A DNA stretch of 64,000 nt from an uncultured Collinsella sp. (GTDB lineage: Bacteria > Actinomycetota > Coriobacteriia > Coriobacteriales > Coriobacteriaceae): the NCBI GenBank assembly GCA_900548265.1, contig URKG01000009.1:1-64000 (forward strand), in the 5' to 3' direction. Shown piece after piece: positions 16,512-25,475 of the stretch; positions within the stretch are counted from its first letter, which is position 1, and the number at the start of each line of letters is the position of its first letter. A program made the translations under genes and the position numbers. The notes under the pieces were generated by a model that saw only the letters and a list, made by a program, of their open reading frames with translations, was not told the DNA's origin and ran no database searches.

Positions 16512-19316
16512 CTATAGCGAAACGGATCCGTTTTTCTTGATGCGGGCGAGTATGTTTTTGAGCTTGTTAAAGTCGAGCGGTTTGGACAGATGGGCGTTCA
16601 TGCCGGCGTCGTGTGCCGCCTTGGCGTCCTCGGCAAAGGCATTGGCGGTGAGCGCGATGATGGGAATGTCGGCTGCATCGACCTTCTCGCTCAGGCGAAT
16701 CGCGCGGGTTGCCTCATAGCCGTCCATGTCCGGCATCATAATGTCCATCAGAATGGCATCGAAGCTGCCGGCGGGACGGCCAACGTATAGGTCGACCGCT
16801 TCGTTGCCATCGGCGGCGCGAGTTACGACAATGCCTTCGCTTTCGAGCAGCGCCTGGGCAATCTCGGCATTGAGCTCGTTATCTTCTGCCAAAAGAACGT
16901 TCATGCCGGCAAGCGAGCAGCTGTCTGCTTGCTCGTCCGCGCGTTCTCTTGCCTGAGGGTCTTTGTCGATATCGAGCGGAATCTGGACGTTGAACGTACT
17001 CCCCACGCCAACCTCACTCGAAATCTCAATCGTGCCGCCCATCAGTTCAATAAGCGACTTGACGATTGGCATGCCCATGCCGGTTCCTTGGAACTTGCTG
17101 CGCGCATCGTCACCTTCTTGGGCAAACGGTTCATAGATATGCTTTAAAAACTTGGGAGTCATACCAATGCCGGTATCCGAAACGCTAAAGCAAAAGAGCG
17201 CGCGCCCGTTATCGAGTGGCTTGGTCTTTGAGCTAAAGGTGACGGAGCCGCCGTGCTTGTTGTACTTAATGCTGTTGTCTAACAGGTTGATCATGATCTG
17301 TCGGATATGGGTGGGACTGCCGATCATGTATGGCCCCGCGGCGTACGGCAGACTATTGTCCTGCATTGTGATGCCGTTACTGGACGCGCGGAGCTTGCAC
17401 AGCACCAGCGTATCGTCACAGAGCTCTTTGAGGTTAAAAGGCGTATGCTCCAGTGTTAGCTTGCGGTCTTCGATCTTGCCCATCTCGAGGATGTCGTTGA
17501 TCAGCGAGAGCAGGTGATTGGCGGCAACGCGCGCCTTGGCACGGCTCTCGCGGGCGACCTGGATATCGCCTTCCTTCAATTCCTCGATCTCGATAAGGCC
17601 CAGGATACCGTTGAGCGGCGTACGGATGTCGTGGCTCATGCGCGTGAGGAATGCCGTCTTGGCGGCGTTGGCGGCATCGGCTTTTTTGCGCTCGGTTCGA
17701 GCGCGCACGGGTGCCCAGATGAGCAGGACGATGCCGACCGACAACATACCGATGAGGGCAGCTGCAACGGCGGCACGGTTGCGATAAAGGAATTGAAGCG
17801 TGTTGGATTCCTGGGCCGTGTACGACGTGGAGGAGTAATTGCTTGCAGAGAGCGATTCTCCGGCATTGATGATGCCCTTGTTGATGATTCCCAGCAGCTC
17901 GGGCCTTCCGCGCGAAATCCAGCACGAGAGCTCGCAGGTGTCAGGGAGCTCGGCCGTCTCGCAGTTCTCGAGATCATAACGGTCACCGATGGTTTTTACG
18001 CGTGAACTGGGGGCGAGGATGCAGTGCGCCGTTCCCTTCCTGAGGGCGTCGAACGCTTCATCGTCGGATTGGCATTCGGTCACGGTCGCTGTGGGGAACA
18101 GACTTTCGAGTACATTTCGGTTGATAAACGATGATTTGGTACAGGCGATGTTCTGAAGGTCTTTGTTCAGGTTGCTTTCGGTGTGGATGGCGGTGAGGGA
18201 TGTGGTCCCCAACGATATCGACTGCACAACGCCTGATTGCTCGGCAAACCAGTAATCTCGGTATACCGGCAGCGCAACGTCGATGCTTCCCTTTGACAGG
18301 GCCTTTGACATCATCTTGTAGTTATCAAAGGCGACGGTTTTGACCGTAATGCCAAATTTATCGTGCAACGTCGTCGCAAGCGATGCGAGCGAACCTTCCA
18401 TTTTGCCGTCTTCGTCTTCGTTGCAGTAGGGGAGTTTGCCCGTAATGTAGCCGAGCGTGATGGTGTTGTCATTTGCTTCGAGCCAGGAACGTTCGGGGCC
18501 GTTGAGCGATGATGAACCGCTGTTTTGGGTCGAGTAGTTAGATTTGACTTCGTCGATATAGCGTGGGTTGACGCGGGCGATTGCCGACATGGCGGCATTG
18601 ATGTCGTTCCTTAGGTCGGGGCGGCTTTTGGGGACGGCAAAGTAGTAGTCGCTCGAACCAACGTAGAACATGGGCGACGCATCGGGCGACGAAATGGTGT
18701 CGTTCATGATGATGGCGTCGACCTCGCCGTTTGCGAGCGCGTCAAAGAGAGCGCCACCAGTGTCGATTTCTTTATAGGTGCAGGTAATGCCTTCGTTGGC
18801 GAGCCACTGCTGGCCAACGAAGGTTTGCATAGCGTCGGGGTTGTAGCCGATGGTAAGGCCTTGGAGCGCTTGGGGGTCACCCTTGGTCAGGTCGTCGCGA
18901 TCGGGCTTGGCGTAGATGTAGTAGCGCTCGGTGCCCTCGGGGTTCGAGGAAAAGAGCAGCTTTTGGGCGCGTTCCTCGGAGTAGGAGATGTTGGGCATGA
19001 GGTCGATTTCGCCCGTCTCGAGCATGTCCATAAGCTCGGTGAAGGTGCCGGAGACGTATTCGTACCGCCAGCCGGGCGTGTAGTACGACAGGGTCTGGAG
19101 GTACTCGTAGCCCCATCCCGAGAGACGCTCGCCGGGGGTGCCGTCCTGGAAGCCCTCGTTGTTGACGAGCCAACCAACGCGGACCGTCTTGACTGGCTGA
19201 CTAGAGTCATCGGCAAAAGCCTGGACAGGCGCGATAGAACTCAGCACGACAAGCGCGGCAAGCACAACGGCCAGGGCGCGATATATAACTGAACGAAGGA
19301 CAGTGGCAGCTCTCAC
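16512..19316 (-). CDS. BvgS/EvgS-like hybrid histidine kinase with two fused binding domains
   Basis: A protein of about 934 residues: signal peptide, two tandem family 3 solute-binding domains (about 42-260 and 285-490), one transmembrane helix (about 512-535), HisKA with RMSHDIRTPLNGILG (His near 562), HATPase with DTGIGMT, and a receiver with LMDIMMPDMDG (Asp near 858) and LSKP lysine. It has the architecture of BvgS/EvgS without PAS or HPt parts. GTG is chosen as start because AGGA lies six bases upstream; an earlier TTG would be too close to it. Its catalytic half resembles the neighbouring hybrid kinase, suggesting ancestral duplication with fused versus separate binding proteins. Confidence 0.9.
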   Translation of the reverse strand: MRAATVLRSVIYRALAVVLAALVVLSSIAPVQAFADDSSQPVKTVRVGWLVNNEGFQDGTPGERLSGWGYEYLQTLSYYTPGWRYEYVSGTFTELMDMLETGEIDLMPNISYSEERAQKLLFSSNPEGTERYYIYAKPDRDDLTKGDPQALQGLTIGYNPDAMQTFVGQQWLANEGITCTYKEIDTGGALFDALANGEVDAIIMNDTISSPDASPMFYVGSSDYYFAVPKSRPDLRNDINAAMSAIARVNPRYIDEVKSNYSTQNSGSSSLNGPERSWLEANDNTITLGYITGKLPYCNEDEDGKMEGSLASLATTLHDKFGITVKTVAFDNYKMMSKALSKGSIDVALPVYRDYWFAEQSGVVQSISLGTTSLTAIHTESNLNKDLQNIACTKSSFINRNVLESLFPTATVTECQSDDEAFDALRKGTAHCILAPSSRVKTIGDRYDLENCETAELPDTCELSCWISRGRPELLGIINKGIINAGESLSASNYSSTSYTAQESNTLQFLYRNRAAVAAALIGMLSVGIVLLIWAPVRARTERKKADAANAAKTAFLTRMSHDIRTPLNGILGLIEIEELKEGDIQVARESRAKARVAANHLLSLINDILEMGKIEDRKLTLEHTPFNLKELCDDTLVLCKLRASSNGITMQDNSLPYAAGPYMIGSPTHIRQIMINLLDNSIKYNKHGGSVTFSSKTKPLDNGRALFCFSVSDTGIGMTPKFLKHIYEPFAQEGDDARSKFQGTGMGMPIVKSLIELMGGTIEISSEVGVGSTFNVQIPLDIDKDPQARERADEQADSCSLAGMNVLLAEDNELNAEIAQALLESEGIVVTRAADGNEAVDLYVGRPAGSFDAILMDIMMPDMDGYEATRAIRLSEKVDAADIPIIALTANAFAEDAKAAHDAGMNAHLSKPLDFNKLKNILARIKKNGSVSL

Positions 19317-19384
19317 ATGCAATCCTAACGAATCGAGACATTACCGCATAAGGATACCAGCTCAACCTGCCCAGTCGGCAGCTG

Positions 19385-19469
19385 GTAGTCATTGGGGACG
19401 TTCTTAAACGACTAGTCATTGGGGACGTTCTTGTTTGACTAGTCATTTAAGAACGTCCCCAATGACTAG
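19385..19469. repeat. GGGGACGTTCTT repeat cluster (family A)
   Basis: Two direct copies of TAGTCATTGGGGACGTTCTT are followed by one inverted copy (AAGAACGTCCCCAATGACTA). It lies between the divergent hybrid kinase and potassium channel genes, in place of an ordinary promoter region. Confidence 0.85.
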
Positions 19470-19539
19470 TTCCGTTTGCGGGGGAGGCGTGGGACAATAC
19501 CGAGCGAACGTGATTGGGCGTCTGGGAAAAGGGGTCGCG

Positions 19540-19965
19540 ATGAAAAAGCTCAAGACGCTTGCTGACGTGTTGCGCCAAGCGGGCTTCGTGCGCATTACGG
19601 AGCTGTTCCTCGTCTTCTATCTGCTGTGCTCGACGGCCGTCTGGCTGTCCGAGCCCACGACCCTCACGTTTGGCGATGGCCTGTGGTTTAGCTTTGAGAC
19701 GGTCTCGACCATCGGCTTTGGTGACATTCCGGCCGAGACACCGGTTGCCCGCGCCATTACCGTCATTCTGAGCGTCATCAGCATCTTCTACATCGCCATG
19801 CTCACGGGCGTGGCGGTGAACTACTGCAATACGCTTATCAAGATGCGTCAAAAGGACACCATGGCACGCTTTATGGATGATCTGGAGCATTTGGAAGAGC
19901 TCGATCGCGACGAGCTTGCCGATCTTTCGCGTCGCGTGCGCGAGTATCGTCGACGCCAGCGCTAA
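19540..19965 (+). CDS. Two-TM potassium channel protein
   Basis: The product has 141 residues: a first helix (ELFLVFYLLCSTAVWL), a pore loop with the selectivity filter TIGFGD, a second helix (ITVILSVISIFYIAMLTGVAV) and a charged C-terminal tail likely to form a coiled coil. It matches the minimal KcsA-like design and should form a homotetrameric K+ channel in the cytoplasmic membrane. No RCK/TrkA regulatory domain is attached. The ATG before KKLKTLADVL has AAAGGGG upstream. The LOG-family gene follows after 36 bases and may be co-transcribed. Confidence 0.88.
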   Translation: MKKLKTLADVLRQAGFVRITELFLVFYLLCSTAVWLSEPTTLTFGDGLWFSFETVSTIGFGDIPAETPVARAITVILSVISIFYIAMLTGVAVNYCNTLIKMRQKDTMARFMDDLEHLEELDRDELADLSRRVREYRRRQR

Positions 19966-20001
19966 GACGAACGTCGTGTGCCATAACAAGGGGGACCAAA
20001 T

Positions 20002-20535
20002 ATGAACATCACCGTGTACCTGGGTGCCAGTGCCGGCAATGACCCGGCGTTTCTGCCCGCGGTGCGAGAGCTCGGCACGTGGATTGGCTCCAACGGCCAC
20101 GCGCTGGTATACGGCGGCTCCAAGTCGGGCCTGATGGGTGCGCTCGCCGATAGCGTACTCGAGGCGGGTGGACACGTGACGGGTGTTGAGCCGAGCTTTT
20201 TTATCGAGGCAGAGTTTCAACATGACGGTATCGATGACCTCATCGTGACGAGCGATATGGCGGAGCGCAAGGCCAAGATGATTGAGCTCGGCGATGCGTT
20301 CATCGCCTTTCCCGGTGGGACGGGCACGCTCGAGGAGATTGCCGAGGTCATGTCCGCGGTGTCGTTGGGACACCTGAGTGCTCCGTGCATCCTGTATAAC
20401 CTGGACGGTTACTACAACGACCTCAAGGCGCTGCTCGGGCACATGATTGATAAAGGACTTTCGAGCCCGAGGCGCCAGCACGGCATCTACTTTGCCGACG
20501 ACTTGCGCGAGATTGCCTCGATTATCAACGGATAA
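20002..20535 (+). CDS. LOG-family (TIGR00730) Rossmann protein
   Basis: A protein of 177 residues with the paired LOG motifs: the nucleotide-binding stretch YGGSKSGLMGALAD and the catalytic PGGTGTLEE. Biochemically tested members hydrolyse nucleoside 5'-monophosphates (cytokinin ribotides or AMP) to base plus ribose 5-phosphate. Length is at the short end of the normal range. The start is at MNITVYLGAS with AAGGGGG upstream. It may form an operon with the potassium channel gene, though no functional link is known. Confidence 0.88.
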   Translation: MNITVYLGASAGNDPAFLPAVRELGTWIGSNGHALVYGGSKSGLMGALADSVLEAGGHVTGVEPSFFIEAEFQHDGIDDLIVTSDMAERKAKMIELGDAFIAFPGGTGTLEEIAEVMSAVSLGHLSAPCILYNLDGYYNDLKALLGHMIDKGLSSPRRQHGIYFADDLREIASIING

Positions 20536-20660
20536 GTCTTGAGCCTGCCCCACTATGGCTCCCAATGGTGCCGTTTGCAGCGCAGATGGTTAGCTTGTCT
20601 GGGCCACACTCGCTCTACAATAAAACGTATCTATGTCGACTTTGACCGCGGGAGGACCCG

Positions 20661-21965
20661 ATGGATAACCTTGCCAAACCCACAAACCGCGCGCTCTTTT
20701 TAGTTAGCGTTGCCGTGACCGGTGCGTTCGCAGGTGCCGCGGTCTGGCTGTTCTTTTTTGCGATGGAGCACGGTATCGACTATCTATGGACCGAGATTCC
20801 GCACGCGCTGGGCGTCTCTTCGCCCGAGCTTGCCAGCGGCCCGTTTGGCTTTTTGCCGTACCCGTTTTTTGTCTGCCTGCTGGGCGGTCTGTTAATCGGT
20901 CTGTACGAAAAGATGACAGGCACCAAGACCGATGACCTCAACCAGGTGATGGCTAAGGTTAAGCAAGGCGGGCGCTATCCGTACGACAACCTGGGCAAGC
21001 TTTCGCTCGCGGCATTGCTGCCGCTGCTGTTTGGCGGAAGCATCGGACCGGAGGCCGGCCTGACCGGCGTTATCGCGGGTCTGTGCAGCTGGGTCGGCGA
21101 CCGCATGCGTCGCTTTGGCGCCGAGTTTAGGGAGCTCACGCTGTTGGGCACTCAGGCCGCGCTGACGGCGCTCTTTACCGCGCCCGTCTTTGGCTTTGTG
21201 GCACCGCTTGCCGGTAGCGCCGACGACCAGGGCGAAGACGCCGACGATGAGTCCGCGTCCGGCGAGATCACCATCAAGCTGCCCAAGGCGCAAAAGACGG
21301 TGGTCTACGGCATTGCGATTGCCGGCGGTCTGGGTGCCTACCTGCTGCTTGGCCAGCTTGTGGGCGGCGGCATGGGCATGCCCAGGTTCGAGTCCGCCGA
21401 GGTGGGCAACCTGGAGCTTGCCTGGCTCATCCCCCTGTCGCTGGTCGGAACAATCTGCGGCTGGCTGTTCTTTGTTTCTGAGCACGCGAGCGAAGCGCTT
21501 GCCCATGCAATAGGGGAGCGTCCTGTCGTCAAGGCCATGCTAGCCGGTCTGGCGCTCGCCATCTGCGGCACGGTCCTGCCCTACACCATGTTTGCCGGCG
21601 AGACCCAGGCCGACGTGCTCATGGAAACCTATCTGACCATTCCCGCCGGCGTGCTTATCGCGACCGGTCTTGTTAAGGCCATGCTGACGCCCGCCCTCAT
21701 CAACCTTGGTTGGCGCGGCGGCCACTTCTTCCCGGTTATCTTCTCGGGTGTGAGCCTGGGCTACGGCCTTGCCATCCTAACCGGCGCCGATCCGGTCTTT
21801 TGCGTTGCCGTCTGCACGGCATCGACGATGGGTGCGGTCATGCGCCAGCCCGTCATGGTCGTGGGCCTGCTGCTCATGTGCTTCCCACTCAAGGGTATCG
21901 TCTGCATGATCATCGCCGCCGTCATCGCCGCCGGCATTCCGCTGCCCAAGCCGCTGCGCAAGTAG
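20661..21965 (+). CDS. ClC-type chloride channel/antiporter
   Basis: A membrane protein of 434 residues with about 11-12 hydrophobic segments and the ClC anion-selectivity sequence GSIGPEAGLTG. The usual GREGP is replaced by SIGPEAG, as in a distant prokaryotic ClC branch. Between the two halves lies a charged cytoplasmic insert (about residues 192-212, DDQGEDADDESASGE). It should carry Cl- or F- across the inner membrane; the gating glutamate position is filled by the Glu of GPEAG. No fluoride riboswitch motif was recognised upstream. GGGAGG lies before the ATG. Confidence 0.82.
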   Translation: MDNLAKPTNRALFLVSVAVTGAFAGAAVWLFFFAMEHGIDYLWTEIPHALGVSSPELASGPFGFLPYPFFVCLLGGLLIGLYEKMTGTKTDDLNQVMAKVKQGGRYPYDNLGKLSLAALLPLLFGGSIGPEAGLTGVIAGLCSWVGDRMRRFGAEFRELTLLGTQAALTALFTAPVFGFVAPLAGSADDQGEDADDESASGEITIKLPKAQKTVVYGIAIAGGLGAYLLLGQLVGGGMGMPRFESAEVGNLELAWLIPLSLVGTICGWLFFVSEHASEALAHAIGERPVVKAMLAGLALAICGTVLPYTMFAGETQADVLMETYLTIPAGVLIATGLVKAMLTPALINLGWRGGHFFPVIFSGVSLGYGLAILTGADPVFCVAVCTASTMGAVMRQPVMVVGLLLMCFPLKGIVCMIIAAVIAAGIPLPKPLRK

Positions 21966-22057
21966 CACGACAGCGTACGGTCGATACAAGCACCCTAGGC
22001 CCGGTGTGGCGCTGTGTCATGGATTTGCGAGCGCCTAGATCTCGCTCGGAATCGGCG

Positions 22058-22933
22058 CTATTTCCAAACCGCGAGCGCGGCGGTGCCCAGTACGATGAGG
22101 GCGAGACCGATAGCGCTGCGTCGCGAGACTTTTTCGTTGAATGCCAGGCGCGCAAATAGTACCGATACGACAATCGATAGTTTGTCGATCTGCACCACGA
22201 CGCTCACCTGGCCTGTGGCGATGGCGTAGTAGCATAGCAGCCACGATGCGCCAGTCGCAATGCCCGATGCTGCGAGAAATACGAGTTCGTAGCGGTCTAC
22301 GTGCACGGCTTGGCCCATCTTGCCTTTAGCTGCCACGATTGCCCATGCCATAACCAGTACCACACAGGTACGGATTGCCGTGGCCAGGTTGGATTCGACG
22401 CCTTCGATGCCAGCCTTGGCAAGGATGGACGTGAGCGCTGCGAACACGGCGGCGCCGAGGGCGTAAGCGAGCCAGGTCCGGTCTTGCTGCTGCTCGGGTC
22501 CGGCAGGCTGCTTCTTCTCGATCATTAAAAACGTGCCGAGGGTGATGACAGCGGTTCCCACGAGCTTAACCGCAAGGTTGCTCGTCTCGCCAAAAAGCAC
22601 GATGGCGATCAGTGCAGCGAGTACGGTGCTCATCTTGTCGACCGGTACGACCTTATTGACGTCTCCGATGCCCAACGCCTTAAAGTAACAGATCCACGAA
22701 GCACCGGTAGCGAGTCCCGAGAGGACGAGAAAGAGCCAGGATCTGGGTTCGATGCTGCCGATGGTTCCAATGGATCCAGAAATGCCCGCCATTGCCCAGG
22801 CGAAAACGAGCACCACGCAGGTGCGAATGGCCGTCGCGACATCGGAGTCGGTCTGCTTGATGCCGCATTTGGCCAGGATAGATGTGATGCCGGCAAAGAA
22901 AGCCGACACAAATGCTGCTGCGACCCACGACAC
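22058..22933 (-). CDS. DMT-superfamily transporter with two EamA domains
   Basis: A protein of 291 residues with ten predicted helices arranged as two clear internal copies: residues 1-140 and 150-291 each contain AGITSILAK or AALTSILAK, TAIRTCVVLV and GASW(I/L)CY. This is the EamA/DMT inverted repeat. Substrate is unknown; the family exports metabolites or amino acids. The start is GTG with GGAGG ten bases upstream, a slightly long spacing. It is convergent to the ClC gene. A second, unrelated DMT gene lies near 30 kb. Confidence 0.85.
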   Translation of the reverse strand: MSWVAAAFVSAFFAGITSILAKCGIKQTDSDVATAIRTCVVLVFAWAMAGISGSIGTIGSIEPRSWLFLVLSGLATGASWICYFKALGIGDVNKVVPVDKMSTVLAALIAIVLFGETSNLAVKLVGTAVITLGTFLMIEKKQPAGPEQQQDRTWLAYALGAAVFAALTSILAKAGIEGVESNLATAIRTCVVLVMAWAIVAAKGKMGQAVHVDRYELVFLAASGIATGASWLLCYYAIATGQVSVVVQIDKLSIVVSVLFARLAFNEKVSRRSAIGLALIVLGTAALAVWK

Positions 22934-23071
22934 GGGTGAAATGCCTCCCCAAAGAACGACCGCGCCAGATTTACGGCGCTCGTCCGATGATACCGTCCCG
23001 CCATGAAGCTTTGATATCGCTGTGGTGAGACAGGGGCCATAGTTCGAGAGGGCATTTGGTTAAGGCTCGAA

Positions 23072-23255
23072 TCGAAGGTGAATGGTTTTCCGCGAAGTGA
23101 ACGAGTAAATCTGGACCCCTGGAACATGCACACTTTTTTCGAACAAAACTGCAGGATTCTTAGACAAAAACCGCAGGAATTGAGTCCTTAAAAATGTCGA
23201 TGCTACAGGGCACTGTTTTTACTCGTTCACTTCTCGGAAAAGTATTCACCTTCGA
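23072..23255. repeat. 184-bp palindromic element, copy B
   Basis: The outer arms form a 38-bp inverted repeat (three mismatches) beginning TCGAAGGTGAAT and containing TTTTCC.CGAAGTGAACGAG. Total length equals copy A near 5.5 kb. The core TTTTCCGAGAAGTGAACG is shared, but the outermost 14 bases differ between loci while still pairing within each locus. The inner stem is more decayed than in copy A; two CTGCAGGATT/CCGCAGGAATT-like segments face each other in the middle. No gene is inside. Confidence 0.8.
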
Positions 23256-23383
23256 TATGCTGACGGTGTCTTTTTGGTTGCCAAGAACTAGACGGCCTGC
23301 TGTGAGGGGCGGTGGTGACGCTATGCTGCCTTGTTTCATTGAAAAAATTAGCGGGGTACCACCTAAGCTTTTTTAGCTGTCGA

Positions 23384-24082
23384 TTACAGATCGCGTACTC
23401 GATAAACCTTGGTGCTGACGGTGCAGCTGATTGCACATAGTGCGAGGGCCAGCACGGCAATTCCTGCACACAGACAGCCCAGAACGGCAGGGTCGGGATT
23501 CGCTCCGGCAATCGACATGAGCCAGTTGCTGATGGGGTTGGAGGAGCTCAACGTGGCCATGGTGCCGCAGCCAAGCAGGGCAAACAGACCAACGGATAGG
23601 CGCAGCGCCTCCATGTGTCCAAATCGAAAGAACAGCGGCTGCGCCAAAAACACCATCATGAGGGAGATGAGCATCGATGCTGCCGAGGCTATTGCAATCT
23701 CAAAGACGATCTGTCCCGTCAACGGGATACCCGCGCTGTTGAAGAGCGGGAAGGAGACGATGCTCAGAAGCGCGGCGGCGCACGCCATGACAGCCGAGAA
23801 GACAATGATGCTCAGGTAGCGTGCGCAGATGATGTCTTTGCGCGAGAAGGGCAGCGTTGCCCGATATCGCTCCCAACCGTTTTGATTGTCGAAACCGGCC
23901 AGTGAGTTCATGAATATGATGGGCGACATGGCACTGACGGCGCAAGCGCCGGCGCTCATACCGGAATCGCCATCCGACGCGTTGGCGAGCGTCAGCACGA
24001 CGAACATGAACAGGCCGACACCCGCGATGCTCGGGACAAGTGAGCGAACGATGGCGAGCTCGGACATAAAGGCGCGTTTCAT
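23384..24082 (-). CDS. ABC-2 type transporter permease
   Basis: A membrane protein of 232 residues with six hydrophobic segments, among them VGLFMFVVLTLAN, YLSIIVFSAVMACAAALLSIVSF and a C-terminal VLALALCAISCTVSTKVYRVRDL. The motif DNQNGWERYRATLPFSRKDI between TM2 and TM3 is typical of the short ABC2_membrane_5 permeases paired with YtrB-like ATPases. The gene overlaps the ATPase gene by four bases (ATGA), so the subunits are made in step. The probable function is export of a lipid, peptide or drug under control of the GntR regulator encoded first. Confidence 0.82.
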   Translation of the reverse strand: MKRAFMSELAIVRSLVPSIAGVGLFMFVVLTLANASDGDSGMSAGACAVSAMSPIIFMNSLAGFDNQNGWERYRATLPFSRKDIICARYLSIIVFSAVMACAAALLSIVSFPLFNSAGIPLTGQIVFEIAIASAASMLISLMMVFLAQPLFFRFGHMEALRLSVGLFALLGCGTMATLSSSNPISNWLMSIAGANPDPAVLGCLCAGIAVLALALCAISCTVSTKVYRVRDL

Positions 24083-24960
24083 TTCGAAGCCCCTTTCAGC
24101 ATGAGGCGCAGATAGTCATCAATGGTTGCCCGATCGCAGGGAATCTCGGGAAAGGCCTCGAGCGTTTCGCGACGGTTGGGCACGAGCACGTCCACGCTAT
24201 AGGCGTGGTGGGCGGCACGGGCGCCTTCGACGCAAGTCATTAGCTCGGCGGCCTGTGCTTGGGTACAGTGGGCGATGCCAGCGCGGTCGGTAATATCCTC
24301 GCGCGGCAGGTCAAACATAATCGAGCCAGCATCGATGCAGATGACGCGATCAGCGGTGCGATCGAGGTCGGACGTAATGTGGCTCGAGAGCAGCACGCTG
24401 CGCTGGCCGTCGGCGACAAAGGCAAGCAGCTCATCAAGCAGTTCCTCGCGTGCCATGGGATCGAGGCCCGCGGTGGCTTCGTCCAAAACGAGCAGCTTGG
24501 CATTGTGGCTGAGTGCACAGGCAAGCTGCAGTTTCATGCCCATGCCGCGGGAGAGGTCCTTGACCTTTGTCTTGGGATCGAGGCCAAATTGGCTGATGAG
24601 GTCGGCGAAGGTGCCATGGCTCCAGGCGGGGTACGCCGGTCTTACGAGTGCCTCAACTTCGGTCACCTTGAGTGTGGAAGGGAAAGGACACGTGTCCAGC
24701 ACGAGACCGACACGGGTGCGCAAGCAGCGCTGCGCTTCACCGGGTGCGTCGGCGCCACAGCCCTGCCCAAACAGGTACACCTCGCCGGCATCGAGCTTTA
24801 TAAGCTCGAGAGCAGCTCGAATCGTCGTTGTTTTGCCAGCACCGTTTGCCCCCACAAAGCCAACGATCTGGCCGGGCTCCACGGCAAACGTGACGTTGCG
24901 CAGCGAAAAGCGGTCGCTCACACGGCGCGATGCACCTTTGAGTTCTAGCAAGTTTTGCAT
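24079..24960 (-). CDS. ABC transporter ATP-binding protein (YtrB/BcrA-like)
   Basis: The protein has 293 residues: Walker A GANGAGKTT, signature LSRGMGMKLQLACAL, Walker B LLVLDEATAGLDP, and H-loop LLSSHITSD. The LSRGM form of the signature and the C-terminal extension of about 80 residues are usual for the drug- or lipid-exporting BcrA/YtrB branch. It couples ATP hydrolysis to the permease encoded immediately downstream. AAAGG lies before the ATG. It is the second gene of a GntR-ATPase-permease operon, 23 bases behind the regulator. Confidence 0.9.
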   Translation of the reverse strand: MQNLLELKGASRRVSDRFSLRNVTFAVEPGQIVGFVGANGAGKTTTIRAALELIKLDAGEVYLFGQGCGADAPGEAQRCLRTRVGLVLDTCPFPSTLKVTEVEALVRPAYPAWSHGTFADLISQFGLDPKTKVKDLSRGMGMKLQLACALSHNAKLLVLDEATAGLDPMAREELLDELLAFVADGQRSVLLSSHITSDLDRTADRVICIDAGSIMFDLPREDITDRAGIAHCTQAQAAELMTCVEGARAAHHAYSVDVLVPNRRETLEAFPEIPCDRATIDDYLRLMLKGASK

Positions 24961-24983
24961 GGTATAGCCTTTCTTGCAGATGA

Positions 24984-25364
24984 CTACTGCATGGTTTCGG
25001 GGGCTACAAGGTCGAGCATTTCGTGCAGCTTGTCGCGCGTGACGCCCAGGGCTTCGGCTTGGCTTGCCGCTTTCGCAAGCAGATCTTCGATATGGCAGAG
25101 CTGGTTTTCGCGCAAGAGCTCTTGGTTGCCCTCGGCGACAAAACAGCCCTTGCCCTGCACGGTGCAGATAAACCCGAGCTGCTCCAGGTCGGCGTAGGCG
25201 CGCTTGGTGGTGATGACGCTCACGCCAAGATCGCTCGCGAGCGCACGGATGCTGGGGAGTTTGGCTCCCGCAGCGAGCGTGCCCGAAAGGATCTGAGCTT
25301 TGACCTGCGAGGCTATTTGCTCGTAGATGGGCTTATCGCTCGAATTGGATAGGATGATGTCCAC
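24984..25364 (-). CDS. GntR-family regulator, YtrA subfamily
   Basis: A protein of 126 residues: a winged helix with the GntR signature (YEQIASQVKAQILSGTLAAG, LPSIRALASDLGVS, AYADLEQLGFI) and a short C-terminal helical tail of about 50 residues, the size that defines the YtrA branch. Such proteins repress their own operon, which encodes an ABC exporter, and are relieved by cell-wall or membrane stress or an antibiotic. The start is GTG with AAGGAG five bases upstream. The promoter region just upstream holds AT-rich dyads that could be its operator. Confidence 0.9.
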   Translation of the reverse strand: MDIILSNSSDKPIYEQIASQVKAQILSGTLAAGAKLPSIRALASDLGVSVITTKRAYADLEQLGFICTVQGKGCFVAEGNQELLRENQLCHIEDLLAKAASQAEALGVTRDKLHEMLDLVAPETMQ

Positions 25365-25390
25365 AGCGGCTCCTTAGCTGTTGGGCTACA

Positions 25391-25442
25391 CGTGTATATA
25401 ACCGGTAAGCACAGTATATATACACTATGCACAGTTATGCAA
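25391..25442 (-). promoter_or_regulatory. Candidate promoter/operator of the GntR-ABC operon
   Basis: On the minus strand, TTGCAT and TATACT are 18 bases apart. The spacer and -10 lie in an AT-rich imperfect dyad (AGTGTATATATACTGTG), and a second TATATACAC half-site follows 20 bases downstream. YtrA-type repressors bind such dyads; the assignment is inferred from position and symmetry. Confidence 0.5.
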
Positions 25443-25475
25443 GAGGTAAATACGGATTGTCCGCTCGTTCGTTCA

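Noticed and set aside
20536..20660. Fluoride riboswitch before the ClC gene
   Set aside because: The conserved fluoride aptamer blocks are not present.
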